A stretch of DNA of 64,000 bases from Bradysia coprophila (Eukaryota > Arthropoda > Insecta > Diptera > Sciaridae), in contig NW_023504022.1 in the NCBI RefSeq assembly GCF_014529535.1, positions 5,197,132-5,261,131 on the forward strand. The letters are read 5' to 3'. Under the pieces are notes generated by a model. It made no database searches, had not been told where the DNA came from, and saw only the letters and a list, made by a program, of their open reading frames with translations. Position numbers and translations under genes: made by a program. Below are positions 33,440-45,954 of this stretch, one piece after another (position 1 is the first letter of the stretch; every line of letters starts with the position of its first letter).

Positions 33440-34618
33440 TCAAAACAATAAACCCATACCTTCTGAACAAAATAAATGCTTGATAGAATTCAACGGCTTG
33501 GTCAATACATCCGCCACCATTTCTTCGGTTGGAATGTGTACCAAATTGACATGTCCAGATTCGATATGTTCTCGCAAATAATGATGTCGCACATCAATAT
33601 GTTTCGTTCGGACTTTATATCCGGTCGTTGTTGCCAAGTCCAATGCACTGGTGTTGTCACAGAATATTCGGATCGGTTGACATTGTACACCAAGTTTGAA
33701 TTGACTTACGAATTGTTTGAGCCACGAAGATTCTTGCGATTTTTCCTTCAAAAACAATTTCTTCTCGTTGTCATTGGTGAAAATCATCAGATCGTCGATG
33801 AAAACGGCTACAAACGTCATTTTCGGCCAATTGATTATGAAATAGACACACGGATCGACCAATGATTGCTGAAAACCATTTCGCTTCAGATGGGAATCCA
33901 ATTCCAAGTACCACTGTCGGCTTGATTGTTTCAAACCATAAATCGCTTTGATCAATTTGCAAACTCTGCTATCTTTCGCAAATTCTGGTGGTTGAACCAT
34001 GTAAATGTCTTCGTCAATTTTTCCATGTAGAAAAGCGGTGACGACGTCCATTTGTTCGATGTCGAGATTGTATTTCGCTGAAATGGCCAACAACATCCGA
34101 ATTGAAGTGTAACGCACAACCGGTGAAAATGTTTCACCGTAATCGATTCCTTGTTGTTGTGTGAAACCTTTTGCCACAAGACGAGCTTTGTATCGGACTA
34201 TTTTGCCATCGGCATCTCGTTTCGTTTTGAAAACCCATTTGCACTGGATAGGTGTACGATTCGGAGGTAACTCTGTCAGTTGCCATGTATTGTTCTCTTC
34301 CAATGAATTAAACTCTTCATTCATGGCCGCCTTCCAAACTTTAGAATTTACGCTGCTCAAAGCTTCTGCTACTGTTGATGGATCATCCGGAATTAAACTA
34401 CTGACGCAATAAGTGACAAAATCCGGAAACAATCTGGGCTTCGGTACTCTTTCACTGCGTCTAACATCTGGCAATGAAATCGTATTTGTTGGTATAATGT
34501 TGTCAATCTCGTTCGGTGCGTCGGTTTCTTGAAATGAATTGTGGAAATCTGGATTCATTTCGTTCACTTCATTCGGATTTTGATTGTCGGAATCCGATTC
34601 GTTGTCAAAATACGGGAA
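33440..34618 (-). pseudogene. Ty1/copia pol fragment (RT and RNase H), internally deleted
   Basis: The minus-strand reading frame stays open from about 34618 to the stop at 33440. It carries the copia RT signature: CKWVFKTKRDADGKIVRYKA, then RLVAKGFTQQQGIDY, FSPVVR, IEQMDVVTAFLHGKI, YGLKQSSRQWY and the catalytic FIDD. Soon after FIDD the frame jumps without a stop into the end of RNase H (FCDNTSALDLA, RTKHIDVRHHYLREH, HIPTEEMVADVLTKPL). The RT thumb and the first RNase H part are therefore missing through an in-frame deletion. Gag, protease and integrase are absent. It is a defective retrotransposon remnant, not a host gene. Confidence 0.9.
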
Positions 34619-34624
34619 ATAATA

Positions 34625-36100
34625 ATATTTTTTTTATTGTAGTGCTCCTTTTGTGTGTAATATAACAAATCTCCCTGGAGACCAGTGTTCACAAGCATTT
34701 TATTTAACGCTTGTCAAAAGGAACATCTATTAAATATTCATTGATCATATAATCCATCTCTTTAACCGAAAACTTCGTGTATTAAATAGATGGATAAATA
34801 TAGATAGATGCCTTACACACACAAAAACGACAAAGATGGAGACGGGGGATATGATAGGGCGAACGAAAAAAAAAGGTATTTTACGGTTGTTGTGTGACTT
34901 ATCTATGCTTTGTCATCGTTTTGTTGTGAAGATAGTTTTTTTTCCGGTGACATATGATGACTTTCGGAATATTAGGGTTAATGGAATGGGTGGTGTGAAG
35001 CTCAACAGCAGAATGTTGGATATCTCTCGGTAAAAAACCGAGGAAAGTGTTTTTATGCTGGAAATTAAAATCAAAACTAATTTTTAAATCACTGAAACTA
35101 TGTCCTCCACACTACCATACCGCTTCCATCGTGGAAGTTACATGTCAAGCAGGGAATGATAAACAATCAAAGTAAATAAGACATTCGCCATTCTACCGAA
35201 CGTACGAATCTTTCGATTCATTTCTAATGTACTTAACTAAACCTATACCGAAAGAACAACAACATCCAAATATTTTATGCAAATACGGTCCATCTCAGTC
35301 TATATATATACGTTTAATCCTCGGTTCCAATTATACAGTAGCGCAAACACAAAATAAAAAGTTCAAAAGAATTAAAACAAGTTATCTGATTGAAAAATCA
35401 AATTACATAATGACTACTAATGGATGTGAAGGCTTCATTGTAAAATAATTCCATTGCTCGCTCCATGCAGCTTTGTTGTTTTCTTTTATTTTCGTTGGGT
35501 GTACGATATGCTTATTCGTTCGTATATAGTATGTTTATGCTGATTGATGTAATGAAAATCAGTTTCATACGCTTATTAGCATTATGGTGGATGCACTCTG
35601 TGTTGTATACAGTACCTATATAGCTAACAGTAAAGTCTTTGAAGGAAAGTAATTTTGAAAACGGGGGAAAAACTTTCCGTCTTGAAATCAACGAGAATGA
35701 TAAACAAATATGTCTCGTTGTCGAAGGAAATGAGGAAGATTTTGTGTTACGTTACCAATTAACCTGCTTATAAATGTGATATGAAGTCGTTCATCCTATA
35801 ACTTCATTTGTTTGCAAAATTTTATGATAAATCTTTTACTTCATTTGTTTTATTGTAAATTTTGCTATGTTAGACACCAGTTGTCAGAGCTCACTGTTTA
35901 CTTTCATCGTCGTTCGTTGGTAACAGATGAGAAATAGATGGAAAGTAGATCAGTCAAAAACACTCAAAAGAGTAAAAGTGACGCAAGTCCCTGTGCATAC
36001 TTCCAAAACAACTGATATCTCTGGAGGTGACGCATTCTCCGCTTGTACGCAAAAACTGTAACAGCAAAAATTTGACCAAAGAAATTCTAGAAACAAAATT
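34625..36100. other. Gene-poor stretch
   Basis: There is no recognisable gene. A partial minus-oriented copy of the ~195-bp repeat lies at about 35815-35935. Confidence 0.5.
35815..35935 (-). repeat. ~195-bp interspersed repeat, partial
   Basis: aaatcttttacttcatttg, ttttgctatgtta and gtcgttcgttggtaacagatgag are the reverse complement of the first half of the family. Confidence 0.5.
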
Positions 36101-36106
36101 TTACCA

Positions 36107-36232
36107 AAAAAAATTTTGCGTCACAAAGTGGCAGATGATTCGGACGTATTAGGACGTATTCTTGCCTATTTTAAAAAAATTCTTAAAAGTACTTTCCTCA
36201 ACATCTGCCACTTGTGACGCAAAATTTTTTTC
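36107..36232. mobile_element. ~125-bp MITE
   Basis: The inverted arms aaaattttgcgtcacaaagt(ggcagatg) at 36111-36137 and catctgccacttgtgacgc at 36202-36220 flank an AT-rich centre. The LINE coding region begins directly after it. Confidence 0.6.
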
Positions 36233-38810
36233 TTACCATTCAACCAAATATCACATGGCCTATCGAAACACGACATCATTTTCGGTTCATATGCTTGCAA
36301 CAAGAGGAGTGATTCTTCAAAAATAAAATTTACTCGTAACTTTGCTAAGATGAACACTGAAGCTCTATATAATGATCTGAGCTCCGTAGTTTGGAGTCCT
36401 GTGTATGGATTCACTGATGTTAATGACAAAATTGATCACTTCAACACAATACTGACATCATTACAGAATCGCCATGCTCCACTCTTGCCTGTTAAAAAGA
36501 AAACGAGTTTAACGTCTACAAAACCATGGTTTGATGATACCATTAAACGGGCCATTATCGAAAGAGATCTGGCTTATATTGCATACAGAAATAAGGTAGT
36601 TTCGAAACAACATTACACGAAACTTCGAAATGCCGCCACTAGTTTGATAAAAAGAGCTAAATCGAACTACCTTCAACCGAAACTGGATGTTAAATTGGGA
36701 TCTAAGATCATATGGCAAAATCTACGTAGCGCGGGAATAGTTTCATCCAGTAAAGTGGGCCCATGTTTCACTGCTGACGAGTACAACCGTTATCTTACAT
36801 CCACATCATGTCACCGTATCGATCTACCTGAAACTACAAACTCAAATCATGCTGATGGAGATTTTTCGTTCAGGAATGCCACGTCTGGTGAAGTAATAAA
36901 GGCGGTTCAGTCGATCAAGTCCAAAGCAATTGGGCTAGATAACATTTCGATCGTTTTTGTTAAGTCTACGCTTCCATTCATTCTTCCCGTTCTGACACAC
37001 ATCGTAAATCGTTGCTTCACATCATCGAACGTACCCAAATGCTGGAAACTGGCTAACATCATTCCTAATCATAAGAAAACAAGAACACGTGAATTAGGTG
37101 ATTTTCGTCCACTCAGTATATTGCCCTGTCTTTCGAAAGTGCTTGAAATTTTGGCAAAGGAACAATTGGTCGAATACTTGCAGCGAAATGATTTTATTGA
37201 TCGTTACCAATCAAGTTATAGGAAGAAGCACAGTACGGAAACTGTTTTGTTGCACTTAACGGATCACATCAGACGAGCTTTTGAAAAAAAACAGATTACG
37301 ATTTTGTTGCTTCTGGACTTTACCAAAACCAAAGCATTCGACACTATCCGACATGACAAACTGCTACGTAAGCTGCGTCTGGAATTCAGGCTATCTTCGT
37401 CCGCTACATCATTTGTGGCCAACTATTTAACGGATCGGATGCAATGCGTCACCATCGATGATCACACTTCACCTCCGATTTCAATCCGTCAAGGCATTCC
37501 GCAAGGTTCTGTACTCGGGCCTCTCGTATTCTCGCTTTACATCAATAATCTTCCGAGCTCACTAAAGTACATGTTACACCATATGTTTGCTGATGATGTC
37601 CAACTACATTATTCGTGTGCTGAAGCTGATGTCGCTGATGCATTTTCGAAGATTAATGACGACATTGCTGCTATTTGTTTATGGGCTAATGAAAATGGAT
37701 TGCTGCTTAATGCCAGAAAGACCCAGGCCATCATCTTTACTAGTGGTGTACTGAGGACCATTATACCTAACATTATTATTGATGGGGTCACGGTTAACTA
37801 TTCTGATAATGTTCGTAATCTTGGAATCACCATGGATGCAAATCTTATGTTTAGTGCTCACGCGACTGATCTCAGTGCCAAAGTGTTTTCGAGGCTGAGA
37901 CGTTTATGGCCGAATCACCACGTTCTTTCATGGCATACCAGACTCATGTTGGTCAAGTCACTCATTCTGCCTTATTCACATACTGCGGATCAGTTTACTC
38001 GTCAAATCTGAATGCGAAATCTATACAAGGGGTTGAGAGAGCTTTTGCTGCGTGCGTACGGTTTGTGTTTGGAATTCGGAGACGTGGTAGTACGAGGGAA
38101 TATGTAAATCGTATTTTGGGCTGCCCAATTATGGAATTTCTTAAGCACCGGTCAATAATCCTCGTCTTCAAACTACTCATCGACAAGTCACCGAGTTATC
38201 TTTTTGATAATCTACAACTATCGAGGCGCTCCAGCTTACTAATCATTCCTCGTCACACTACTAGTCAATACAATCATTCATTCTTTGTTGATGCTGTATC
38301 GGAATACAACAGGTTACCAAATGTCGTTAAACAAACAGGATCCCTACCATCTTTCAAAAGGCGTTGTCTGGAACATTTCATCAATCGACAACGGATTATT
38401 TGAGTAATTGGAACAAATGTTTCACACCGTACCCACTGGTACCATACCATACCATACCATACCATACCTTACGACCTTTACCGTTTCAGTAATAGCACAC
38501 AGGCATTGTTGGTATATCTTTATCGTTATGAACTTATATGCTGTCATTGGTTTTTGATTATGTTGTTGATGCGTACAGTCCGCTATGACTCTTCTTTATT
38601 GTCTTTTATTTTTATTTTTATTTTTTGTTATCTTCAGTTTTTTTTCTTTTTTGATTGAGGCTCAAGTTAAATTGTACTACTTTCACTCATTTATTTCTTG
38701 TTTTTGTTTATTTTTAAAAAAACGTATACCTTGTTAACGTCAGAACATTTGTATAAGGAGTGATCCTTTTTGTTCTTTGATTACAAATAAATTGAAATTG
38801 AAATTGAAAT
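36233..38810 (+). mobile_element. 5'-truncated, frameshifted non-LTR retrotransposon (CR1/Jockey-like)
   Basis: The open frame begins before the ATG at 36350; the upstream in-frame residues ISHGLSKHDIIFGSY look like the end of an APE endonuclease. The 553-residue RT frame has DFRPLSILPCLSKVLE, LLLDFTKTKAFDTIRHDK, GIPQGSVLGPLVFSLYINNL and catalytic FADD. Near 37975 the frame shifts by one nucleotide and continues to 38403 (TYCGSVYSSNLNAKSIQGVE to the stop). The 3' UTR has an (ATACC)n run at 38439-38469 and the element ends in a short (ATTGAA)n tail at about 38788-38810 in place of poly(A). This tail type and the RT sequence suggest the CR1/L2/I side of the LINE tree. It is inactive. Confidence 0.85.
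36350..38403 (+). pseudogene. LINE reverse transcriptase, broken by one frameshift
   Basis: The first frame is 36350-38011 and the second continues to 38403. The shift lies in the C-terminal region after the RT core. FADD and the QGSVLGP motif are intact, but an extra K-T in motif A (LLDFTKTKAFD) looks like a small duplication that would disturb the active site. Confidence 0.8.
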
Positions 38811-40820
38811 TTGTGTCGATGTATTACAATATATTACAATAATCGCACCTGATCGTTGTCTTATAAATTTATGAAACCTCAACAGTTTGTCATATTTTCA
38901 CCGTATGAGTCATTGATAATGTAATTATTTAAAATGATAAAAGTTCATGCCTAACATTCTATATTGAGATTTGAGCTCTTACTTTATCGCATGAAAACAT
39001 AAAATAAAAATAATTCAAAACTTTTTTTTTATTCAATGGCACTGCCAACTCTATACTGAACCATTTTATATTATGCCCTTTTCGATGGGTAAACAGCTCA
39101 CAAACACTTTCTACACATTTGGGTTTTATCTTCTCGAGAATCTGATACTTCATTTGTTCAAAGTAACGCCTAGTGTTTAAAGCAAAATCTTTTACTTCAT
39201 TTTTTTGAGCATACATTTTACGATATTGTTTATGGCGATAGCTGTGTTAAGGGAAAGGTTAATGTGCATCTTTTGGCTTTGTGCCGAATGGTTCATTATC
39301 CATAAGTTTAATGTAAATTTCACACAAACTGCTGCCAGTTCCAAATACCCCCAAGATTCACCGACATGGGTACAACAAACAACTTCAAGAACACACCAAA
39401 AAATATAAAAAAAATTATAATTCAACAAGCCCAACCCTTTTAAACAAACAGTAGATTGTTACGCGATTTGAATCCTCTCCGTTTCGATTGACACGAAAAA
39501 GTGCAAAGTAAAAATACACTGTGTGTGGCATTGTAAATTGTTAGAAGTTTCGCAAAAGACAGCGTTATAATGATTACAAATGTAAATAACAGAAGAAGGC
39601 AAAAAAAAAAACACAAAAAATGTACGATGTTTATTTTCGTCGCTGATAAGAGCAAAAATAATGGTCATTTTTCTTGCATTATATTTGTCAGATAATCTAC
39701 CTTACATCGGAGCACAGTGTTACTTTACATTGAATGTACAATTTCTGTACATTTTAATACAAATATTTGCTCAATTGATTCGTATTCCGATAATTTAAAT
39801 GAAATGCGACGAAAAATAGTTTTACGCACAAAATTGTAAAATTTCTCAAGAATTGTGAACTATAACAATGAAACGTAAGTTGCATAAGTCAAAAAGCAAA
39901 AATGACTCATTTGAGGTGAGGATGCACTTCAAACTTTGTAACAAAAGTCACTGTACAACTATTTGAAATGCCAATGACTCAGGGGCCCTGACCATAATAT
40001 AAGTTACTGTTATTGTTAAACCTCAATCACCTAAGTCTAGTACTTCGACTTCAATACATTTTAAGTGGATTACATATGTGGCCTAAAGGTACTTATAGAA
40101 ACTTTCAATCAGTAGTAGTAGGTAGTTGTGCTGTGCTACGTAAGTCGCCATTCACAAATTACGCACTAACCTAAGGGGGAGGGGGGGTCAGAAATCAGAC
40201 ATTTTTATATGAAAAACGCCCCTAAGTAGTATTACACATTAACCTTAATAGTAGAACATTGGATGCTGTGAAAGTAATTCGTTACATGAGGCAACAATTT
40301 TGTGATAAAGGCATACTCACAAGTGTGTCTTTGAACAACTTACTTCGGTAACTGTCTGTTCAACAAGTGCAGTTACATACCTCGACCCAGAAAAACAGTA
40401 ACCGAAGCAAGTTGATCGAAAATTGGGACAAGTATAGTAATAGTACATTATGGCACTGGTGAGTATGACCAGCATTAATAACTCGAGTGTATATTACACA
40501 AACACGAGTGTAATATACAAGAGAGTATTATGCGTGTCATATTCACTGGTGTCATATTGGCACTTGAGATGCATGCTATCAATATTTAACAAAGATCACG
40601 ATACGTCAAAAGTATATGGAAAAATGTGAGACATGTCAACTAGTTATCCTTGCTCATACTCAAACCAAACGATCGGCAAAATAATGTAGGACTTATCAAC
40701 TCTAGGTAAATAATAATGACGTCATGCATATTGCACACTATTGACAGAATTAATGTTGGGTATTATACCCTAGCATTTAATGTTGATTTATTCACGCGTA
40801 TGCGATTATATCAGTTAACT
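38811..40820. other. Gene-poor stretch
   Basis: No gene is seen. It contains a partial minus copy of the ~195-bp repeat at about 39176-39245, one member of the attggat... repeat pair at about 40255-40450, and a small palindrome near 40478-40525 (cgagtgtatattacac and gtgtaatatac). Confidence 0.5.
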
Positions 40821-40828
40821 GCTTGTAC

Positions 40829-41144
40829 CAGGGCCTACTTTTTAGAAACTTTTAGAGAAAATCGAGAAATTCAAGAAACTTTGAGAAATTCTAGAAATTT
40901 CGAGAAATATTTCTTGAATTTCTCAAAGTTTCTTGAATTTCTCGAATTCGAGAAATTTCAAGAAATTCCAGAAAATTCAAGAAATTCGGGAAACTTCGAG
41001 AAATTCAAGAAATTTCAAGAAACTAATTTCTCGAGTTTCTTGAAGTTTCTCGAATTTCTCGAATTCGAGAAATTTTAAGAAATTCGAGAAAATTCGAGAA
41101 ATTTCAAGAAATTCAAGAAATTAGTTTCCAAAAAGTAGGCCCTG
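40829..41144. mobile_element. hAT-like MITE with 8-bp target duplication
   Basis: The ends are CAGGGCCTACTTTTTAGAAA and its inverted partner (TTTCCAAAAAGTAGGCCCTG), flanked by the exact 8-bp duplication gcttgtac at 40821-40828 and 41145-41152. The interior consists of degenerate gaaattcaag units in both orientations. CAGGG ends and 8-bp duplications are typical of the hAT superfamily. There is no transposase. Confidence 0.9.
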
Positions 41145-41152
41145 GCTTGTAC

Positions 41153-41852
41153 TATTATTTTGAATAGATGCTCTTTTCTTGCGTGATCTTCAAATTTCCC
41201 GGTCGTTAAAATGAAAATGTTGAACCTAAGTATTGCGTAATGTATACCATTAGCCACTTCTTACTGTTAAAGAATATTCACTACTTTGTCATCACCACAT
41301 AAATGGTCCTGTCAAAAAATAATAATTTTCTCTCCAGATTGTCATTGCAACGGCATCATCTTCTTCTTTGTACTCACTACAAATTAAAGTCCTCGATTAC
41401 AACTCCTACCACCACCTATTACAATGTGCAAATACTGTTGAGAACCATGATGATCCACGCTTTATTTCCTGCTGCAACATTCTACAGCAACGAAACGAAT
41501 GAACAAAATATTTGGCCCATTGATTATTGAAGAATGGTTGAGAATATTTTATGTAATCCATCCACCCCAGTTACAATCCAAACAATTCTGCAAGAGAGAT
41601 CGAATATAATGGAAATTGATTTCATATTTGCGAACAAGGTGTTAATGTTGTTGTGCATCGCGGATGAAAAGACAATTAATTATTGAAAATATAATTAATT
41701 TGATCGGATTGATGAGGTGCTTTTTTGTTCAAATGGTAGTCTACCTCTATGGGTGTATGTACTAGATTGATTAACAGGTCATATGTCACCTCGTAAGAAC
41801 GGACCTCGAAAAACCGTTCAGTAAGAAAAGGCTGAAAATCGAGAAAGAAAAC
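41153..41852. other. Intergenic
   Basis: This is the upstream flank of the coiled-coil gene. The 75-codon ORF at 41303 is not recognisable. No other structure was seen. Confidence 0.4.
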
Positions 41853-42520
41853 ATGGCATCGTCAATTTTTAACAATTTGACCCAAAAAATTGAGGGTCTC
41901 GAGAAAGAGGTAGCGTATCTGACACGAAAATGCGCAAAATCGGAGGAGGATGCTAATCGATTAGAGGATCTTTCAAAGCAGTTGGATCAATTGAAGGCTG
42001 AAATGGATGGAATGAAAACCGAACTGATAACAGCACAAGCGACACAATCGGAGGAGGATGCTAATCGATTAGAGGATCTTTCAAAGCAGTTGCATCAATT
42101 GAAGGCTGAAATGGGTGGAATGAAAACCGAACTGAAAACTGAACTCATGACGGAAATGAAAACGGAACTTATCAAGGAAATCAAAACGGAACTCATCGCG
42201 GAAATAAAAGCCAAAAATAAGTCGGAATTGGAAGCCCAAGCCGACATACCTCGCCCGATGACACCGCCCACTCTCAATTTACCAACTGGTAAGTTGTCAT
42301 TAATTATTGGGACCATTTGATTTAGTGAATTTGGCAATTTATTCAATTCGACAATATTTAACATTCACCAGATGTTCGACCACCGAAGGACTTAAGTCCT
42401 AGAATCATGGACAAAATACGTCAATATAACTTTGAGGCCATTGGTGGTCAGCGAGTTAGGTGCGTGACGTGTCAAAAGGAATTGGTCTACCATTCAAAAA
42501 GTCAAAGAACATGTATGTAA
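41853..42520 (+). CDS. Small coiled-coil protein with C-terminal CxxC motif, unidentified
   Basis: There are two exons, 41853-42288 and 42372-42520, over an 83-bp GT-AG intron (194 codons plus stop). The ATG at 41853 sits in a good context (aaacATGG). Residues about 5-130 are a heptad-rich coiled coil. Two 36-residue units (SEEDANRLEDLSKQL...LKAEMxGMKTEL) repeat at a 108-nt offset with near-identical DNA, followed by a shorter MKTEL/IKTEL series. A proline-rich linker (IPRPMTPPTLNLPTG) leads to exon 2. Exon 2 ends with RCVTCQKELVYHSKSQRTCM, a Cys/His pattern (CxxC, H, C) that could bind zinc. I do not recognise the family. It could be a host gene or the remains of a DNA-transposon accessory protein. 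Downstream AATAAA-like signals lie near 42687 and 42704. Confidence 0.6.
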
Positions 42521-43789
42521 ACAGTGAAACAATCAGTTCGTTTTGATCGCGGAAAAAAAGGTTGGTGACAAATGTGGTTAATTGTGATTATGTCGCGTAA
42601 TTATGCTATTTAATTTTCATTTTCATTTATAACTTGTGATCCCTGGTGTTAAACGAGTAGCTTTAATGATTTGATTTAAGAAAAAATAAATTCCATTTTG
42701 TACAATAAAACAAACGCGATTCTTTATAACACACCCAATCGAGCCTAAGCTGTACAGTAACGTGGTTTCATGTTCATATTTGTGAACAAGGATGGTCTGA
42801 GATCTGGCAGACAGGTTGGCATGAATAATGTCTTTTACTATAACGATATTAGAAGAAATTCGTGCGAGTATGACACGGTTGATAATATTTTCCCTCTTCC
42901 GTTCCTAAAATAATGAAGAAAAACAGAGATTAACAAACCAAACCATACCCGACATCAACGAACCAAGGCAACACAATATAAAATAACCCAAAGGCAATTG
43001 CTATATAAATAATGAAAAACCGATGCATTAGCTTGTTTATGGCATCGCTGTTTGCTGTATGTTATATGAAATTATTAAAGAGTTGTGGTGAGCAGATTCA
43101 GGGCATTTTATCAGACGTATTTAAATGCTGTTTAGACAAACACAGAAGGCACACAACAATATAATAATAGGGATCTACGAATTCGGTCATTATCGAGCCG
43201 AATAAAGTTTTTTCGTAGAACTTTTCCCAAAACAAAGTTGCAAATCAAATTTAGCGAATATCGTAAAATGACATGCATATCAGGTTCGACGCAATAATCA
43301 CAATCCGCAGCGCTTTATTATCCAGAAACAATGAACAGTGCATATACCGTGCAACTCACACTATTTTACTTTACAGATTTTATGATTAGGAAATTAAATC
43401 AGAAAATCCACATTCCTGCATCTGTTTAATAAGTTCAAATGCATCACGCAAGGCCGCAAGGCAAGAAAGTATTTTTTTTATTTTTTTGTTTGAAGGCATA
43501 ATTATTATCGATCGGTGTACAGTATCACGTATGTATTAAACTTATTAGAACATATCTTTGCATTAACGTTTTATTATCACTTTACATTTATACCGTATGA
43601 GAACGTCGAAGAAGAATTTTTATTGAAAACAAATCAGTTCAACGATTCCCATTGTAATACGGTGAATAAAATTGTGAGTTTTGTTTGAATCATTTGAATA
43701 TTTATGGAGACTCGGTTGTAAGAGAAACTCAAGCTTCCTTGACTGATGTGTAAAAAATTAAATTCGACAATTTCGTTAAGCTGGTATTT
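42521..43789. other. Gene-poor stretch
   Basis: No coding region or clear repeat was recognised. Confidence 0.4.
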
Positions 43790-43985
43790 AATCTGTCGCA
43801 GACGGCAAGCATATTAACAGTTTTACTATTCAAGCCATTACTTCATTTCATCGAAGATTTTCAGAGATTGTTTTCAAAAATCTTTTACTTCATTTGTTTT
43901 GAACATACTTTTTGCTATATAAGACCTCATTAGTCAGACCTAATCGTTTATTATTGCTGACGTTGTCGATAACAGATGACAGCGA
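43790..43985 (-). repeat. ~195-bp interspersed repeat, full length, minus orientation
   Basis: It runs from ctgtcgcagacggcaagcat to cgttgtcgataacagatgac, the reverse complement of the full family. The 64-codon ORF here is incidental. Confidence 0.65.
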
Positions 43986-44190
43986 CAGCTGGATGTTTTG
44001 GATGTTTCTATTGCTGTCTATCTGTCTTTTTCGCTATGATTTGGACGGGATTCCTTTAGCAGCTTTCGTTTCATTCGTGGCCGATAGCCAATTTGTTAGA
44101 CCATGAAGTACTTTATGCTGCGAATAATGCTGAAATTACGATGCACACACTGTACACCCAATCTTCTTTTCTTTCTTCCCATGTTCGTTA

Positions 44191-44628
44191 GGCCGAAAAC
44201 ACACGATCAATTTTGCGCTGATGGGATCGACAATTATGTTGGTTCTTCCACATTGCTTAGTGGTGAATATCGGACGGATTAATACGTAAAGTGCTGCATA
44301 AAACCGACGATACAATAGTTCCACCTTCTTAAATCCAACTTTTTTCTGAAACTAAAAGCAGTGGAACTATCTTCCCATTGCGTGCGTGTGTGCAGTGTGA
44401 CAATAAAACCACTTTTTTTAGTTCCACAAATAAGATATTTTCCAATATGTTCGCTTACTGCATTTGAAAAGTGCAACTATTGTCATACTGCACCACGCAC
44501 ACAATGGTAAGATAGTTACACTGTTTTTCGTTTCAGAAAAAATGTGGAATTAAAAAAGTGGCACTTTTGTAACGTCAGTGCATAACTGCCGATGCCATCA
44601 ACGCAAAATTGCTCGTGTGTTTTCGGCC
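44191..44628. mobile_element. PIF/Harbinger-like MITE
   Basis: The 30-bp terminal inverted repeats (GGCCGAAAACACACGATCAA and its inverted partner ending in TCGTGTGTTTTCGGCC) are flanked by the 3-bp duplication tta at 44188-44190 and 44629-44631. The 438-bp interior has further inverted arms (tagttccac, gtgcgtgtg). A TWA-type 3-bp duplication fits PIF/Harbinger. No coding capacity. Confidence 0.8.
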
Positions 44629-45328
44629 TTATCTACTAAAGTTATAGAATTATAAGTTCCGCTGTTGTGATCCGATTTTATCCATTAAGTCGACATCAAT
44701 ATCAACTCAACTTCATGGACAATATTGATGTCTCATGTGGAATGAATCACACAGAAATAGCATACAATGACGGAAATTATCAGAGTGGACGGTATAAGGT
44801 CAAAATTCATCAACTGATAGTTTGTAGCTCGTTTCTACATTCTGTATAGTCTAGAGGCAACATTGTATCGAAAAGCCACTCAGTCGGATCAAATTAAATG
44901 TCAAAAAATATCTTCAGGTCAACACTTCAATAAAAATTGCATGTAAATGGCACAAATCACAAACGACATAATCTTTGAAATAAAAACTGATAAAATTGAT
45001 TATTCAAGCTTTTCCATTTATCATTCACACTCAATTGTGCAATGGTTACGTTTTCCGAATGCGATTCGATAATACCGCATAATAGTGATCACTGAGCTTT
45101 ATTGATGTTCGACGAAAATGCTCTCGATTAATTGTTGCCGGATTAAACCGATTAAACCAAAAATCGCTAGCCATATTCACTCTATCTATTCAGAAGAAAT
45201 TGAACAATATTGTCAAAATATTCATCGGCATTACTGATAATTTCCAGAAAGTTTACCTTGTCGCCTCATTGATAAAATATGATAAACCGAAAAGTGTACG
45301 GTCTTCGCGTTTTATTTATAATTCACAC

Positions 45329-45954
45329 AGGGTTGCCATTCGCACGTCTTTTAGAGGACAAGCCCTCTTTCGTTTTTACACGTTTTCCTTTCTCCCTTCT
45401 TGAAAATCTTAGATCGATACTTGCTTACTGTCATTCGGTTTGATCCATTTTTGTAAAGACAAGAATTTTACGTCAGGTCGATGGACAATAACTAGTCCTC
45501 AGATGTCGGAATTTGTTTTGGTGTGTAGTTTATCAAAGATTGGGAAAAGCTGGAAATTGCATTTCAATTGTGTTGTTTGTAGTCAGAGCGTAGGGACAAC
45601 AAGTCACACGAGAAAATGCAATTTTCATTTTTTTCCTGAGGTTCCCGAGTTTCAGTCTATCAACGCACTGCAAGAAAAAGTACTTCAAATGTCAGTGTAG
45701 AAATTTGTTTGATCAGTTTCAGTACTCTATTTATAGACTACCACTCATGCTAGAAGTGCGTTGATTCTATATCCTTTTTCTAAAAAACATTTTGGTCTAA
45801 AAAATTAAGGAAAACTGCTTTCTTGTGAAACTTAATCAATTTGTATCTATAAGTCAAGAAAAAACGAACTGACACATAAGAACAAAAGAGAGAAAAAATC
45901 GCATGAATTCTTTGAAAGAAAAGACTTTCTACGATTTGAAAAAATGGCAACCCT
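45329..45954. mobile_element. Possible hAT-like element
   Basis: The short inverted ends agggttgccatt and aatggcaaccct lie about 625 bp apart. I could not find a clean 8-bp duplication. Inside, the ORF at 45440-45700 has a Cys/His-rich piece (NCVVCSQSVGTTSHTRKCNFHF) that might be part of a zinc finger, but no transposase core. Confidence 0.4.

Noticed and set aside
40716..41257. 120-codon ORF rich in FLEF/EKFQE
   Set aside because: It is read through the degenerate gaaattc repeats of the hAT-like MITE.
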